Shown: positions 39,090 through 50,850, counted from the first letter of the stretch. The stretch: 64,000 nucleotides of DNA from Bacteroidia bacterium (GCA_030427585.1 JAUIBW010000015.1:1-64000), one strand, 5' to 3'. Made by a program: numbers and translations. Notes: generated from the letters alone by a model not told the origin.

Positions 39090-40262
39090 ATGAAGACATT
39101 TTTTACATGGAGTATATTATGTTTATTTGTTACTATTTCTTGTAACGCAAATAATAAACCGAACTCCGATCTCGCATTCCAAAAAGAAAAAAATCACCTA
39201 ATACAAACTACCAAAACTGATCCAAATACACGTAACATACAAGTGGCTTTATTATTAGACACCAGCAATAGTATGGATGGGCTTATTGACCAGGCTAAAG
39301 CTCAACTATGGGAAATCGTAAATGAACTTTCTTATGCGAAATGTGGTCATAACAAAATAAAGCTCGAAATAGCACTATACGAATATGGTAATGATGGTTT
39401 ACCACCTCAAGAAGGGTTTATTAGACAGGTCTTACCATTCTCTGATGACTTAGATGAAATATCCAAAGAACTTTTTGCACTTACAACTAATGGAGGAAAC
39501 GAATATTGTGGTAAAGTGATCAATACCTCAATTAACCAATTAGGTTGGAAAAAAAATAATGATCATTTAAAACTAATCTTTATAGCCGGCAACGAACCCT
39601 TTACCCAAGGGCCGGTTGATTATAAAGATGCTGCAGCAGATGCGTTAGAAAAAGATATAACCATTAACACCATTTTTTGTGGTAACTACAGACAAGGCAT
39701 CGAAACGATGTGGAAACACGGAGCCGATATCACAACCGGAGAATATAGTGCAATTGATCATAATCGTGAAACCGTACACATTGCAACACCATATGATGAT
39801 ATTATTCTTAAGCTTAATCATAAACTAAATGGTACATATATCTATTATGGTCACCAAGGTGCTCAAAAAAGACAATTGCAAGCCGAACAGGATAGTAATG
39901 CAAGGTCTTACAGTTCTGCTAATGCTGTAAGTCGAACTGTTAGTAAGAGCTCTGGTTTCTATAAAAACAAAAGTTGGGATCTAATCGATGCAGCCGAGGA
40001 CGAAGCTTTTGAAATCGAAAAAGTAGCAAAAGATGAATTGCCAAAAGAGCTTAAAGGAAAATCTAAAGCCGAGTTAAAGCAATATATTGCAGAAAAAAGT
40101 AAAGCTCGTAAAGGGATACAACAAAAAATTAAAGAGTTAAATAAAAAGCGTGTGTTGTATATCAAAGAAAATAGTAAAAAAGATGACACAAACCTGGAAA
40201 CTGCTTTACTAAATGCTATCAAAAAGCAAGGAAGAAAAAAATCTTTCTCCTGGGAAGAATAA
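39090..40262 (+). CDS. VWA domain-containing lipoprotein
   Basis: Lipobox LFVTISC; VALLLDTSNSMDGLIDQAKAQLWEIV MIDAS motif. Confidence 0.85.
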   Translation: MKTFFTWSILCLFVTISCNANNKPNSDLAFQKEKNHLIQTTKTDPNTRNIQVALLLDTSNSMDGLIDQAKAQLWEIVNELSYAKCGHNKIKLEIALYEYGNDGLPPQEGFIRQVLPFSDDLDEISKELFALTTNGGNEYCGKVINTSINQLGWKKNNDHLKLIFIAGNEPFTQGPVDYKDAAADALEKDITINTIFCGNYRQGIETMWKHGADITTGEYSAIDHNRETVHIATPYDDIILKLNHKLNGTYIYYGHQGAQKRQLQAEQDSNARSYSSANAVSRTVSKSSGFYKNKSWDLIDAAEDEAFEIEKVAKDELPKELKGKSKAELKQYIAEKSKARKGIQQKIKELNKKRVLYIKENSKKDDTNLETALLNAIKKQGRKKSFSWEE

Positions 40263-40299
40263 ATCATAAAAAAATCTATTCAAAAAAATAAAACTTAAA

Positions 40300-40812
40300 A
40301 TGAAAAAGGTCACAAAAATAATTATACTAATTCTAATACCTATGTCTATGCAGGCGCAACAACAAAATAAGTTATCAAAATCAAATGTTGATTATGATTC
40401 TTTTCTGGAGATATCTGAAGAAATTTTAGAATATAGAAAAGAACGATTAATCCCTCTGGAAACTTTTCTACAATATATGACAGATCAGAATACTATTTTA
40501 TTAGATACTCGCTCTGAAAGTGCTTACCAACAAAAACACCTTAAAGGGGCAACACACATTAATTTTTCTGATTTTACAGAAGGGAAACTGGCAAAAAAAA
40601 TACCTTCTAAAAAGACTCGTATTTTGATTTATTGTAATAACAATATCGATGGAGATCCTATTAATTTTGCTTCCAAAATGGCTCCTCTAGCATTAAACAT
40701 TCCAACATTTATAAATCTCTACGGATATGGTTATAAAAATGTATATGAACTATCTTCCTTGGTTCCTATAAAAGATCAAAGGCTACAATTTGATGGTTCC
40801 TTTTCCAAATAA
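40300..40812 (+). CDS. Secreted rhodanese-like domain protein
   Basis: Signal peptide; ILLDTRSESAYQQKHLKGATHINFSDF; RILIYCNNNIDGDP active-site Cys loop. Confidence 0.85.
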   Translation: MKKVTKIIILILIPMSMQAQQQNKLSKSNVDYDSFLEISEEILEYRKERLIPLETFLQYMTDQNTILLDTRSESAYQQKHLKGATHINFSDFTEGKLAKKIPSKKTRILIYCNNNIDGDPINFASKMAPLALNIPTFINLYGYGYKNVYELSSLVPIKDQRLQFDGSFSK

Positions 40813-40817
40813 AAATA

Positions 40818-40847
40818 TAAATGCCTGCAAATTTGCAGGCATTTATA
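40818..40847. terminator. Palindromic hairpin between convergent genes
   Basis: ATAAATGCCTGCAAATTTGCAGGCATTTAT perfect palindrome. Confidence 0.6.
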
Positions 40848-40878
40848 CTATTTCCTAAGTAATATTTCTGTACTGTGA

Positions 40879-41901
40879 TTAGTTTTTAGAATTAACAGCA
40901 GGGCAATTACAATCCCATCTTTCTTTACGTTTTCCAAAATCATACCCTAGAGTAATTTGATGAAAACCTCCATTACTAAGCACTACCGAATTTAATTGAT
41001 AACTATAGGTATACCCCGCCATCCACTTTTTATAATTAACTCCCAAAAATGGAGTTATGTATTGCAATTGTTGACTCTCTATAGAAGTACCATCCTGAGA
41101 AAATTCTGCTCCATCTAAGCTACGTCTGTAAGATATTCCTCCCCATAAAGTACTGGTACTAAATTCCCGATATACTTTTAAATTAGCATCAATGGTACTT
41201 TCTTGAGTTTCATCTGTGGCTTGATACATAATAGATGGCTCTAAACTCCACGGAGTAGCACCAATACCAAATAAATACCCTAAAGAAAAGATATATCTAC
41301 GTTGATTATTAGATTCTCGTATCGGGGTATCATTATCAAAAATATCACGAACAGTTGGCAATAGATTTTTAACAGTAATATGTGCATACCATTCTAAATA
41401 GTTATAAGATAATCCCACATCAACATTGTAATATACATCTTTTTGTACCCTATCCAGAATTACAGGATCTGGATCAAAAGGATCATCAAGTCCTCTTAAA
41501 TCTACATTAGATTGTATCAAACCAGCACTAAGACCAAAAGATAACATATTTAAATCTGTTCTATCTCTCGAAAACAAAAGATGATAAGCATATGTTAAAT
41601 ACAGTCCTGTTTGAGAAAACCTACCATTTTCATCTCTATATACAATCCCTCCCAAACCAGATTTCTCGCCAGTTCTAAAATTAATATTTAAAGTCTGTAG
41701 ATTAGGTGCATTATTCACATCAAACCATTGCTTTCTAGCAGTAAGCCTAATTTTATTAGCATTTGAGGCACCAGCCATTGCAGGATGTATCAAGTACAAA
41801 TTATCAGAGAGATAATCAGAATATACAGGGATTCCTTCTTGCGAAAAAACAAATGGAGATACCAGTACTAATACTACTACATAGAATGTTTTTAAGTTCA
41901 T
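40879..41901 (-). CDS. PorP/SprF family type IX secretion system membrane protein
   Basis: Signal peptide MNLKTFYVVVLVLVSPFVFSQ; PVYSDYLSDNLYLIHPAMAGASNANKIRLTARKQWFDVNNAPNLQTL. Start placed at 41901 (ORF track 41946). Confidence 0.92.
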   Translation of the reverse strand: MNLKTFYVVVLVLVSPFVFSQEGIPVYSDYLSDNLYLIHPAMAGASNANKIRLTARKQWFDVNNAPNLQTLNINFRTGEKSGLGGIVYRDENGRFSQTGLYLTYAYHLLFSRDRTDLNMLSFGLSAGLIQSNVDLRGLDDPFDPDPVILDRVQKDVYYNVDVGLSYNYLEWYAHITVKNLLPTVRDIFDNDTPIRESNNQRRYIFSLGYLFGIGATPWSLEPSIMYQATDETQESTIDANLKVYREFSTSTLWGGISYRRSLDGAEFSQDGTSIESQQLQYITPFLGVNYKKWMAGYTYSYQLNSVVLSNGGFHQITLGYDFGKRKERWDCNCPAVNSKN

Positions 41902-42215
41902 TTGAGCACTATTATTTAGGGGCCAATATAGAATTTGTGAATTCAATGTAAACTATTAAAAACAGTTTATATTGTGAGGCTTCACCTTATTTTTTTAAAT
42001 AAATCATTGTATTTCAATTGCTCCAAAGATATAAATTTTTGTCAGAATACAAGATCTATACTTTTTGAGGTTAAGATGAGTTAAAGAATACACTCCACAC
42101 TTAGTAGCTATTTTTAACTAATTTACACACAGTTAGAAATTAATTCCTAATCATTATACCTTTTGTGCAAACATAGCTGCATCCCCATGATAAGTCAATA
42201 TTCAATTTAGATTTT

Positions 42216-42245
42216 GTGATGAATCACTAAGTATTAGTGATGAAT
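42216..42245. repeat. GTGATGAAT direct repeat at 21-bp period, overlapping an ATCACTA-n5-TAGTGAT inverted repeat
   Basis: GTGATGAAT at 42216 and 42237; ATCACTAAGTATTAGTGAT nested between. Confidence 0.55.
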
Positions 42246-42406
42246 TTTTTGGCTGATAATTTTATTCTTCTTTATGTCTCTACAATTATTACCTCATTCA
42301 ACAACAAAAGCCAAAATTATGTACTATATCTGTTTGCATGTATTCAATAATTAGTTAAAAATTGTTAGCATTACGCACACATTACTAATATCGTGCTGCT
42401 TTTTAG

Positions 42407-42414
42407 TAGATTTG
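42407..42414 (+). promoter_or_regulatory. Candidate -7 promoter element (TAnnTTTG)
   Basis: TAGATTTG 14 nt upstream of the NifU-like ATG. Confidence 0.4.
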
Positions 42415-42428
42415 CAAAAAAATAGCGC

Positions 42429-43340
42429 ATGGAAAAGAGTTTTGAAATAAAAATAGAATCTACTTCAAATCCAGGTATTGTTAAATTTGAAGCCAATTAT
42501 TTTCTAACCCAGCATACCAGTTATGAATTTGAGAATATAGATCAGGCCAAAAATGCTCCTCTTGCACAACAATTATTTTATCTACCATTTGTAAAAAGGG
42601 TATTTATTGCACAAAATTTTGTGGCTATAGATAAGTATGATATTGTAGAATGGCAAGATGTGCAAGAAGAAGTTGCACAACAGATCAAAAATTATCTCAA
42701 TAGTGGCCAACCCATCATCATTGAAACTGAAGCTGAAACCACAAAAAAAGTTCCTATTACTATTTATGCAGAGAGTACACCTAACCCTGCTGTATTAAAA
42801 TTTGTTGCTAATAAAAAATTAGTCACTGCAGGGCACGAATTTAAAAATATTGATGATGCCAGCGAAGCACCCTTGGTGCAAGAGTTATTTCATTTTCCGT
42901 TTGTTAAAGAAGTATACATTGATGAAAATTATATTTCTATAGGGAAATATGATATGGCAGATTGGAATGATATTACTACAGAAATTAGAGATTTTATACG
43001 CACTTACCTAGAACAAGGTAAAGAAGTTTTGACTGCAAATGCTGCCGTGACAAAAGAAGAAGTAAAAAAACAATCTGATTTAGATTTTGAAAATCTTGAT
43101 GATGTCTCAAAAGATATCGTAAGTATTATTGATGAATATATTAAACCCGCTGTTGCTAGTGATGGAGGTAACATATTATTTGATTCTTATGATCCGAAGA
43201 GCAAAGGAGTAAAAGTAATTTTACAAGGAGCTTGCAGTGGATGCCCGTCTTCTACTTTTACATTAAAAAACGGAATCGAAAATATGTTAAAAGAGATGTT
43301 AAAAGATAAAGTAGAATATGTAGAAGCTATAAATGGTTAA
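42429..43340 (+). CDS. NifU family Fe-S scaffold protein with two tandem Nfu_N domains
   Basis: Two NPGIVKFEAN / NPAVLKFVAN...FPFVKEVYIDENYISIGKYD repeats; C-terminal LQGACSGCPSSTFTLKNGIE. Confidence 0.93.
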   Translation: MEKSFEIKIESTSNPGIVKFEANYFLTQHTSYEFENIDQAKNAPLAQQLFYLPFVKRVFIAQNFVAIDKYDIVEWQDVQEEVAQQIKNYLNSGQPIIIETEAETTKKVPITIYAESTPNPAVLKFVANKKLVTAGHEFKNIDDASEAPLVQELFHFPFVKEVYIDENYISIGKYDMADWNDITTEIRDFIRTYLEQGKEVLTANAAVTKEEVKKQSDLDFENLDDVSKDIVSIIDEYIKPAVASDGGNILFDSYDPKSKGVKVILQGACSGCPSSTFTLKNGIENMLKEMLKDKVEYVEAING

Positions 43341-43568
43341 TATTTATGTATAAACAATCTAAAACATGGTTTTTTATCTATTCAATACGTACTAAATTAT
43401 CCATATACTAGTACCAAAACATCAAAACATACATTTTTTAATACATTTCAAACTATTGATCATAGATAATTTATAAAACCGACATATATTAGCCACATAA
43501 GAGAAGTAAAAAATAGTTTTTAGATTTTGAATGATAAATAAGTCATTCAAAAATAAATTATTGAGATA

Positions 43569-44402
43569 ATGTATGACAAAAATAAGCATAACAATGTCCA
43601 GCATTTTATAAATAACGCTCTCGATAATTTAGAGTTATTTAAAGGGTCATTTACATCTCATCAATTTAAACCCCACTTTCATGAAAGTTATACTATAATT
43701 TTTATGGATTATGGTATTGGTGATTATTCTAACGATTCCTCTAATTTTATTTTATCTACTGGTTCAATTCTTGTTTTCAATCCTTATGAAGTACATACCG
43801 GAAAGCCTGTAAAAAATTCTCCATGGAATTTTCTTACAATGTATGTTCCTATTGGGATTATGAAAAAAGCTATGGGTACCTTAAATTCGCCTATAGAACT
43901 ACCTGTTTTCAAGGAAAATATTATAACTAACAAGGTATTATTTAAAAAAGGAAAAGCTGTATTCCCAAATCTGATATATAATCAACATAATCCTAAATCT
44001 GAATATTTACTTATGGATTTTCTTAAAGAACTGATCCAAAGGTACGCACATACCGAAATAAATAATGAGCCAATTTCAGAAAAATTTATTGTAGCAAAAC
44101 AAATTAAAGAATATTTACACAGCCATTATCTCGAAGAAGTTTCTATTCATGATCTTTCTAACTTAACAGGTATTTCAGAATACGGGTTGATCAAATCCTT
44201 TAAACAGCATTATCAACTTCCTCCACATCAGTATCTAGTGAATCTCAGAATAGAAAAAGCTAAAAAACTACTCACCGAAAGGCTATCTGCAACAGAAGTT
44301 GCCTACCAATCTGGTTTTTTTGACCAAAGTCATTTTACCCGACATTTTAAAAAAATAATAGGCATTACCCCTAAACAATTTGCCAATAAGGTAATTATTT
44401 AA
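43569..44402 (+). CDS. AraC family transcriptional regulator
   Basis: N-terminal cupin-like (FKPHFHESYTI), C-terminal double HTH (SIHDLSNLTGISEYGLIKSFKQHY...VAYQSGFFDQSHFTRHFKKIIGITPKQF). Confidence 0.93.
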   Translation: MYDKNKHNNVQHFINNALDNLELFKGSFTSHQFKPHFHESYTIIFMDYGIGDYSNDSSNFILSTGSILVFNPYEVHTGKPVKNSPWNFLTMYVPIGIMKKAMGTLNSPIELPVFKENIITNKVLFKKGKAVFPNLIYNQHNPKSEYLLMDFLKELIQRYAHTEINNEPISEKFIVAKQIKEYLHSHYLEEVSIHDLSNLTGISEYGLIKSFKQHYQLPPHQYLVNLRIEKAKKLLTERLSATEVAYQSGFFDQSHFTRHFKKIIGITPKQFANKVII

Positions 44403-44612
44403 GCCACCTTCTTACAGACTACAAAAAGTCATTTTATTTTATAAAATCAGTACAAATATTCGGTTGCAATTTTGTACTATTTTTTCAATTTTATTCTTCA
44501 CAATTTGCATCAGTTAATTTTTGATTCGTAAAAATTCTATACATCAAAAAAAAAAAGACAATAACCAAAATCCGATGTACAATATTGGATGTAATATGTT
44601 AAAAAAGAAAAT

Positions 44613-45893
44613 ATGGTACAAGATATTCAGGACAATGAGATAAAAAATCTTATCGCAGAAGAAACAAAACGCCAGGAATACGGAATAGAGCTAATTGCTT
44701 CGGAAAACTTTACATCTAAACAGGTTATGGCCGCTATGGGTTCTTCTCTAACCAATAAATATGCAGAAGGCCTTCCTGGAAAACGATATTATGGGGGTTG
44801 TGAAGTAGTTGATAAGGTAGAGACACTTGCAATTGATAGAGCCGCAAAACTTTTCGGAGCAGAATGGGTAAACGTACAACCGCATTCTGGAGCACAAGCA
44901 AATGCTGCAGTAATGCTAGGTTGCCTTAATCCCGGTGATAAAATATTAGGTTTTGATCTGTCACACGGAGGTCATCTTACACATGGGTCACCGGTTAACT
45001 TTTCTGGTAAACTTTATCAGCCTAGTTTTTATGGAGTAGAAAAAGAAACAGGTCTCATCAATTGGGATACTGTAGCAGAAACAGCAGAAAGAGAAAAACC
45101 TAAACTAATTGTTTGTGGAGCATCTGCCTATAGTCGTGACTGGGATTATGAAAAACTAAGAGCTATTGCAGATCAGGTAGGTGCCTTATTATTGGCAGAC
45201 ATCTCTCATCCGGCAGGATTAATTGCCAAAGGTTTATTAAATGATCCTTTAAAACATTGTCATATTGTAACTACCACAACACATAAAACATTAAGAGGAC
45301 CTAGAGGTGGTATGATTATGATGGGGCAAGATTTTGAAAATCCATGGGGCCATGCCACCAAAAAAGGAGTAACTAAAATGATGTCTAATATTTTGGATAT
45401 GGCTGTTTTTCCTGGAACTCAAGGAGGGCCATTAGAGCATGTAATCGCAGCAAAAGCAGTAGCATTTGGCGAAGCACTTACCGATGATTATAAAGTATAT
45501 GTAGAACAAGTGGCAAAAAATGCCAAAGCGATGTGTGCTGCCTTAATAGAAAGAGGATATGATATTATCTCTAATGGCACAGATAATCACATGGCACTTA
45601 TTGACCTGCGATCAAAAGACATCACAGGAAAATTAGCAGAAAATACATTGATAAAAGCAGATATCACCATTAACAAGAACATGGTACCTTTTGATGATAA
45701 ATCACCATTTGTAACATCTGGTATGCGATTAGGAACATCGGCTATTACAACCAGAGGAATGAAAGAAGATGACATGTATACCATGGTTGGTTTTATAGAT
45801 GAAGTATTGGCAAGTCACGATAATGATGCTAAGATTTCGTCTATAAAAACAGAAGTAAATAACTGGATGAACAATTTTCCATTGTATAAATAA
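44613..45893 (+). CDS. glyA: Serine hydroxymethyltransferase
   Basis: [53 protein letters not shown]. Confidence 0.98.
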   Translation: MVQDIQDNEIKNLIAEETKRQEYGIELIASENFTSKQVMAAMGSSLTNKYAEGLPGKRYYGGCEVVDKVETLAIDRAAKLFGAEWVNVQPHSGAQANAAVMLGCLNPGDKILGFDLSHGGHLTHGSPVNFSGKLYQPSFYGVEKETGLINWDTVAETAEREKPKLIVCGASAYSRDWDYEKLRAIADQVGALLLADISHPAGLIAKGLLNDPLKHCHIVTTTTHKTLRGPRGGMIMMGQDFENPWGHATKKGVTKMMSNILDMAVFPGTQGGPLEHVIAAKAVAFGEALTDDYKVYVEQVAKNAKAMCAALIERGYDIISNGTDNHMALIDLRSKDITGKLAENTLIKADITINKNMVPFDDKSPFVTSGMRLGTSAITTRGMKEDDMYTMVGFIDEVLASHDNDAKISSIKTEVNNWMNNFPLYK

Positions 45894-46008
45894 AAACAGT
45901 CTAGCAGATAGTTATATTATGAAATGAGCCATATAAACCAAGTTTGTATGTATCGAAAATTTTGAATGGTAAATTCCATCTGACTGTTAAAAAACAATAA
46001 AAAAACAG

Positions 46009-48912
46009 ATGAAAGATCTAAGTACACTTAAACAAGAATTCCTACCCAGACATATAGGTCCTGGTAAAAAGGAAATTGATCAAATGCTAAACGTGATTGG
46101 TGTTTCGTCATTAACACAGTTAATCGATGAAACGGTTCCAAAAAATATTCGTTCTGCAAAACCATTAACATTACCACCAGCCCAAACAGAACTGGAGTTT
46201 CTTACAAGCTTCAAATCTATGATGGAAAACAATAAAGTATTCCGCTCATTTATAGGAATGGGATATCACGATTGTATTGTACCACCCGTTATTCAACGAA
46301 ATATTCTTGAGAACCCGGCCTGGTATACAGCTTACACACCATATCAAGCAGAGATTGCACAAGGTAGATTAGAAGCCTTGATCAACTATCAAACCATGAT
46401 AACCGATCTTACCGGAATGGAGCTTGCCAATGCTTCTCTTTTGGATGAAGCTACAGCTGCAGCAGAAGCTATGACGCTGCTATATCGCGTAAAAAGTAGA
46501 GCAAAAAAACAAGCCAGTACATTCTTTATTGATAAAAAAACATTTCCGCACACTATAGAGCTTATCATAGGCCGTGCAGAACCTATTGGAATTAATGTGG
46601 TTGTTGGAGATATCGCCCAACTTGATATGTCAGACCCTAACCTTTTCGGGCTTCTTATACAATATCCTGATAGTGATGGAGCAATCACTGATCCAACACC
46701 ATATATTACTGAAGCTCAAAAGCATGAAGTAAAAATTGCTATAGCATCAGATCTAATGGCATTAACACATATTACTGCACCAGGTGAAATGGGAGTAGAT
46801 GTAGTTGTTGGTACTTCGCAAAGATTTGGAGTACCTCTGGGGTATGGAGGACCACACGCCGCTTATTTTGCTACAAAAGAAGGATATAAACGTCATATTC
46901 CAGGTAGAATTATTGGAGTAACAGAAGATAGTCATGGCCGCCCTGCATATCGAATGGCATTACAAACGAGAGAGCAACACATTAAACGGGAAAAAGCTAC
47001 TTCTAATATCTGTACTGCACAGGTATTACTTGCTGTAATGGCAGGGATGTACGCCGTCTATCACGGAAAAGATGGTATATCTCAGATCGCCAACAAAATC
47101 CATTTATCAACGGTTAAGCTTAATCAGGAATTAGAGAAACTTGGATACACACAAACCAATATTCACTTTTTTGATACTTTAAAAATAGAAGTAGAAGACA
47201 AAGAAAGTATCAAAAAAATAGCACTGGATAAAGAAATCAATTTTAGGTATTTTGATGACAATCATATAGGGATATCACTGCACGAAAAAACAACATTAAC
47301 AGATCTACAAGATATCATCGAAATCTTCGCTACAGCAAAAGGTAAAATGGTAAGCATAACAGATTGGAAAATTAATGCAACCGCAATCCCTGCTTCTTTG
47401 CAAAGAAAATCTTCTTATTTAGAACACCCTGTATTTAATTCTTATCAGGCAGAACACGAAATGCTTAGATATCTAAAAAGATTAGAAAATAAAGATCTTT
47501 CATTAGTGCATTCTATGATTGCTTTAGGTTCGTGTACTATGAAACTTAATGCTACAACAGAGATGATGCCTTTATCTTGGGGTGAGCTTGCCAATATTCA
47601 TCCTTTTGTTCCCATAAATCAAGCAAAAGGGTACCATCAAATGTTCGAATATTTGGCCTCGTGGCTGGCAGAAATTACCGGTCTATATACTACCTCTCTA
47701 CAACCAAACAGTGGAGCTCAGGGAGAACTTGCAGGTTTAATGGTTATAAAAGCATATTATGCAGATAAAAACCAAACGTATAGAAACATAACTCTTATCC
47801 CCTCCTCTGCACATGGTACCAACCCAGCAACAGCAGCTATGGCAGGGCAACAAGTAGTTATTGTATCCTGTAAAGAAAATGGAGATATCGATATCGATGA
47901 CTTACGGGCTAAAGCCGAAAAATATAAAGATAATTTAATGGCATTAATGGTTACCTACCCATCTACTCACGGTGTTTTTGAAAAAAACATCAAAGAAGCT
48001 TGTGAGATTATTCATGATAATGGAGGAAAAGTATATCTGGATGGAGCAAACCTAAACGCTCAATTAGGACTAACCAGCCCAGGAATTATCGGCGGAGATG
48101 TATGCCATCTTAATCTTCATAAAACCTTTTGTATCCCACATGGTGGTGGTGGACCAGGAATGGGACCTATTGCCGTAAGTAAAGAACTTGCTCCATTTAT
48201 ACCCGGCAATGCCGTAGTAAAAAATGCAGGAGGAGAAAAGGCTATAGCAGCTATCTCTGCAGCACCCTGGGGTAGCGCAAGTATTCTTTCTATTTCTTAT
48301 GCATATATTGCATTAATGGGTGGCGAAGGATTAACCTCTGCGACAAAAATGGCAATTCTAAACGCTAACTACATAAAAGAAAAGCTTGTTGATCATTATC
48401 CTATCCTATTTACTGGAGAAAAAGGGCGCAATGCCCATGAGCTTATTATCGATTGCAGAGCATTTAAAGAAGAAGACATTACCGTAACTGATATTGCAAA
48501 AAGACTTATGGATTACGGATTTCATGCACCAACCGTATCATTTCCTGTTGCAGGAACTATAATGATAGAACCTACAGAAAGTGAAACCATAGAAGAATTA
48601 GATCGTTTTATTGATGCTATGATTAGTATCAGAAATGAAATAAAAGAAATAGCAAACGGAACCGCTTCTAGAGAGCAAAATGTATTAAAAAACGCTCCTC
48701 ATACCATGGAGTTTATCGCCCAAGATAATTGGGATATGCCCTATTCTCGAACCAAAGCAGCTTTTCCGCTACCACATATAAAAAGTAATAAATTCTGGCC
48801 TAGTGTAGGTCGTGTAAATGATGCTCATGGAGACCGAAATTTAATGTGTAGTTGTCTACCTGTTTCGGCTTTTGAAGAAGATACAAAGAATACAGAAATA
48901 ACTATAAACTAA
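46009..48912 (+). CDS. gcvP: Glycine dehydrogenase (aminomethyl-transferring), P protein
   Basis: [41 protein letters not shown]-lysine motif. Confidence 0.98.
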   Translation: MKDLSTLKQEFLPRHIGPGKKEIDQMLNVIGVSSLTQLIDETVPKNIRSAKPLTLPPAQTELEFLTSFKSMMENNKVFRSFIGMGYHDCIVPPVIQRNILENPAWYTAYTPYQAEIAQGRLEALINYQTMITDLTGMELANASLLDEATAAAEAMTLLYRVKSRAKKQASTFFIDKKTFPHTIELIIGRAEPIGINVVVGDIAQLDMSDPNLFGLLIQYPDSDGAITDPTPYITEAQKHEVKIAIASDLMALTHITAPGEMGVDVVVGTSQRFGVPLGYGGPHAAYFATKEGYKRHIPGRIIGVTEDSHGRPAYRMALQTREQHIKREKATSNICTAQVLLAVMAGMYAVYHGKDGISQIANKIHLSTVKLNQELEKLGYTQTNIHFFDTLKIEVEDKESIKKIALDKEINFRYFDDNHIGISLHEKTTLTDLQDIIEIFATAKGKMVSITDWKINATAIPASLQRKSSYLEHPVFNSYQAEHEMLRYLKRLENKDLSLVHSMIALGSCTMKLNATTEMMPLSWGELANIHPFVPINQAKGYHQMFEYLASWLAEITGLYTTSLQPNSGAQGELAGLMVIKAYYADKNQTYRNITLIPSSAHGTNPATAAMAGQQVVIVSCKENGDIDIDDLRAKAEKYKDNLMALMVTYPSTHGVFEKNIKEACEIIHDNGGKVYLDGANLNAQLGLTSPGIIGGDVCHLNLHKTFCIPHGGGGPGMGPIAVSKELAPFIPGNAVVKNAGGEKAIAAISAAPWGSASILSISYAYIALMGGEGLTSATKMAILNANYIKEKLVDHYPILFTGEKGRNAHELIIDCRAFKEEDITVTDIAKRLMDYGFHAPTVSFPVAGTIMIEPTESETIEELDRFIDAMISIRNEIKEIANGTASREQNVLKNAPHTMEFIAQDNWDMPYSRTKAAFPLPHIKSNKFWPSVGRVNDAHGDRNLMCSCLPVSAFEEDTKNTEITIN

Positions 48913-48913
48913 T

Positions 48914-50008
48914 ATGGAAACAGAACTAATAAGTATAGCTCTCGAAGCTAAGCACCAGGAATTGGGAGCAAAAATGGTCCCATTTGCAGGATATTTAATG
49001 CCTCTTCAATATACCTCTGTAGTACAGGAGCATAAAACCGTAAGAGAAGGTGTTGGTATATTTGACGTATCCCATATGGGTGAATTTATCCTTAGAGGAC
49101 CTAAAGCGTTAGATTTAATTCAGAAAATAAGTAGTAATGACGTCACTAAATTAAATATTGGAAGTGCACAGTATTCTTGTATGCCTAATGATAAAGGTGG
49201 TGTTGTAGATGATCTTATTATCTATAAACTAGGTGACGAAGAATATCTTTTGGTAGTTAATGCCTCTAATATTGAGAAGGACTGGAACTGGATAAAAAGT
49301 CATAATACAGATAATGTAGAGATGATTGATCGTTCTAATGAAATATCACTTTTTGCCGTACAAGGACCACTCGCAAGCCGGGTTTTACAAAAACTTACAA
49401 AAGTAACACTTGCTGATATTCCATACTACACTTTTGTTATAGGTGAAATAGGAGGAATACAAGATGTAATCATTTCTGCTACAGGATATACCGGTGCAGG
49501 AGGTTTTGAGCTTTATGTTCCTAATTCTGGAGCAGAACAGCTTTGGGATGCAATTCTCGAAACCGGAAAAGAAGACAACATTCAACCTATCGGACTTGGT
49601 GCCAGAGATACATTACGATTAGAAATGGGATTCTGTTTGTATGGAAATGATATTGATGATACGACCTCTCCATTAGAAGCGGGATTAGGCTGGATTACAA
49701 AATTCACCAAACCTTTTATTAACTCTGAAGCTTTACAAAAACAAAAAGCAGAGGGAATTACTCGAAGATTAGTTGGTTTTGAAATGATAGAAAAAGGTAT
49801 CCCAAGAGCTGGATATACAATATATAATGAAAATGATGAACGTATCGGAAAAGTAACTTCTGGAAGTCAATCACCAATATTAGAAAAAGGAATAGGACTT
49901 GGGTATGTAACTATTCCCCACGCTAAAGCAGATAGTACCATTTTTATCGAAATTCGAAATAAGCGCATCAAAGCAATAGTTAAAAAAACACCTTTTATAA
50001 AAAAATAA
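48914..50008 (+). CDS. gcvT: Aminomethyltransferase, T protein
   Basis: [60 protein letters not shown]. Confidence 0.98.
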   Translation: METELISIALEAKHQELGAKMVPFAGYLMPLQYTSVVQEHKTVREGVGIFDVSHMGEFILRGPKALDLIQKISSNDVTKLNIGSAQYSCMPNDKGGVVDDLIIYKLGDEEYLLVVNASNIEKDWNWIKSHNTDNVEMIDRSNEISLFAVQGPLASRVLQKLTKVTLADIPYYTFVIGEIGGIQDVIISATGYTGAGGFELYVPNSGAEQLWDAILETGKEDNIQPIGLGARDTLRLEMGFCLYGNDIDDTTSPLEAGLGWITKFTKPFINSEALQKQKAEGITRRLVGFEMIEKGIPRAGYTIYNENDERIGKVTSGSQSPILEKGIGLGYVTIPHAKADSTIFIEIRNKRIKAIVKKTPFIKK

Positions 50009-50012
50009 AACT

Positions 50013-50396
50013 ATGAACATTCCAGAAGAATTAAAATATAGTAAAGATCACGAATGGATCAGAGTAGAGAACAATATTGCTCATATAGGCATTACAGATT
50101 TTGCGCAAAGTGAATTAGGAGATATCGTTTATGTAGAACTCGAATCTTTGGATGAAGAACTTAATGAAGGAGAAGTAATGGGATCTATTGAAGCAGTTAA
50201 AACCGTTTCTGATATTTTTATGCCAGTTTCGGGTACTGTTATTGAAATTAATGAAGAGCTGGAGTCAAATCCGGAAATGGTAAATTCTGATCCCTATACC
50301 GATGGTTGGCTTGCTAAAATAGAAATCTCTAATCCAGATGAGATTAACGATCTATTAGATGCTAATGCGTATAAAAAATTAATAGGAGCAGAATAA
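50013..50396 (+). CDS. gcvH: Glycine cleavage system H protein
   Basis: [51 protein letters not shown] lipoylation site. Confidence 0.98.
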   Translation: MNIPEELKYSKDHEWIRVENNIAHIGITDFAQSELGDIVYVELESLDEELNEGEVMGSIEAVKTVSDIFMPVSGTVIEINEELESNPEMVNSDPYTDGWLAKIEISNPDEINDLLDANAYKKLIGAE

Positions 50397-50564
50397 CAGT
50401 TATTCTTCAAAAAACAAGATGATTTTACACCAACATGCTTTTTAACGATAAATTCATAATTATATCGAGAAATCTAGGAAAAGAATATATGTTATTTTTT
50501 CTATAAAGCAACGGTTTGTTGTATCTTAGATATTCTTATATTTTTTAATTTAAAAACTCACAAC

Positions 50565-50765
50565 ATGGCGATTATTAAAGTTATCGAAGTATTAGCAAAT
50601 TCTGAAAAAAGCTGGGAAGATGCTACTAGAAATGCTGTAAAACAAGCTAGTAAATCTGTAAAAAACATTAGATCTGCTTATGTTGCAGATCAAAGTGTTG
50701 TGGTTAAAGACGATGATGTAACAGAATTTAGAGTGAACTTAAAAATCTCTTTTGAAGTAAAATAA
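50565..50765 (+). CDS. Dodecin family protein
   Basis: 66 aa; [37 protein letters not shown]. Confidence 0.93.
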   Translation: MAIIKVIEVLANSEKSWEDATRNAVKQASKSVKNIRSAYVADQSVVVKDDDVTEFRVNLKISFEVK

Positions 50766-50785
50766 CAAGTTGTATTACTTCTTTA

Positions 50786-50820
50786 TAAAAAGCATCCTGA
50801 TGTATTCGGGATGCTTTTTA
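50786..50820 (+). terminator. Rho-independent terminator after dodecin
   Basis: TAAAAAGCATCC-tgatgtattc-GGGATGCTTTTTA. Confidence 0.8.
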
Positions 50821-50850
50821 TATTTTTATGCATTACTAAAATCGACTCTG

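Noticed and set aside
44570-44596. ATCCGATGTACAATATTGGAT partial inverted repeat upstream of glyA
   Set aside because: Arms of only 4 bp; no convincing structure or match to a glycine riboswitch.
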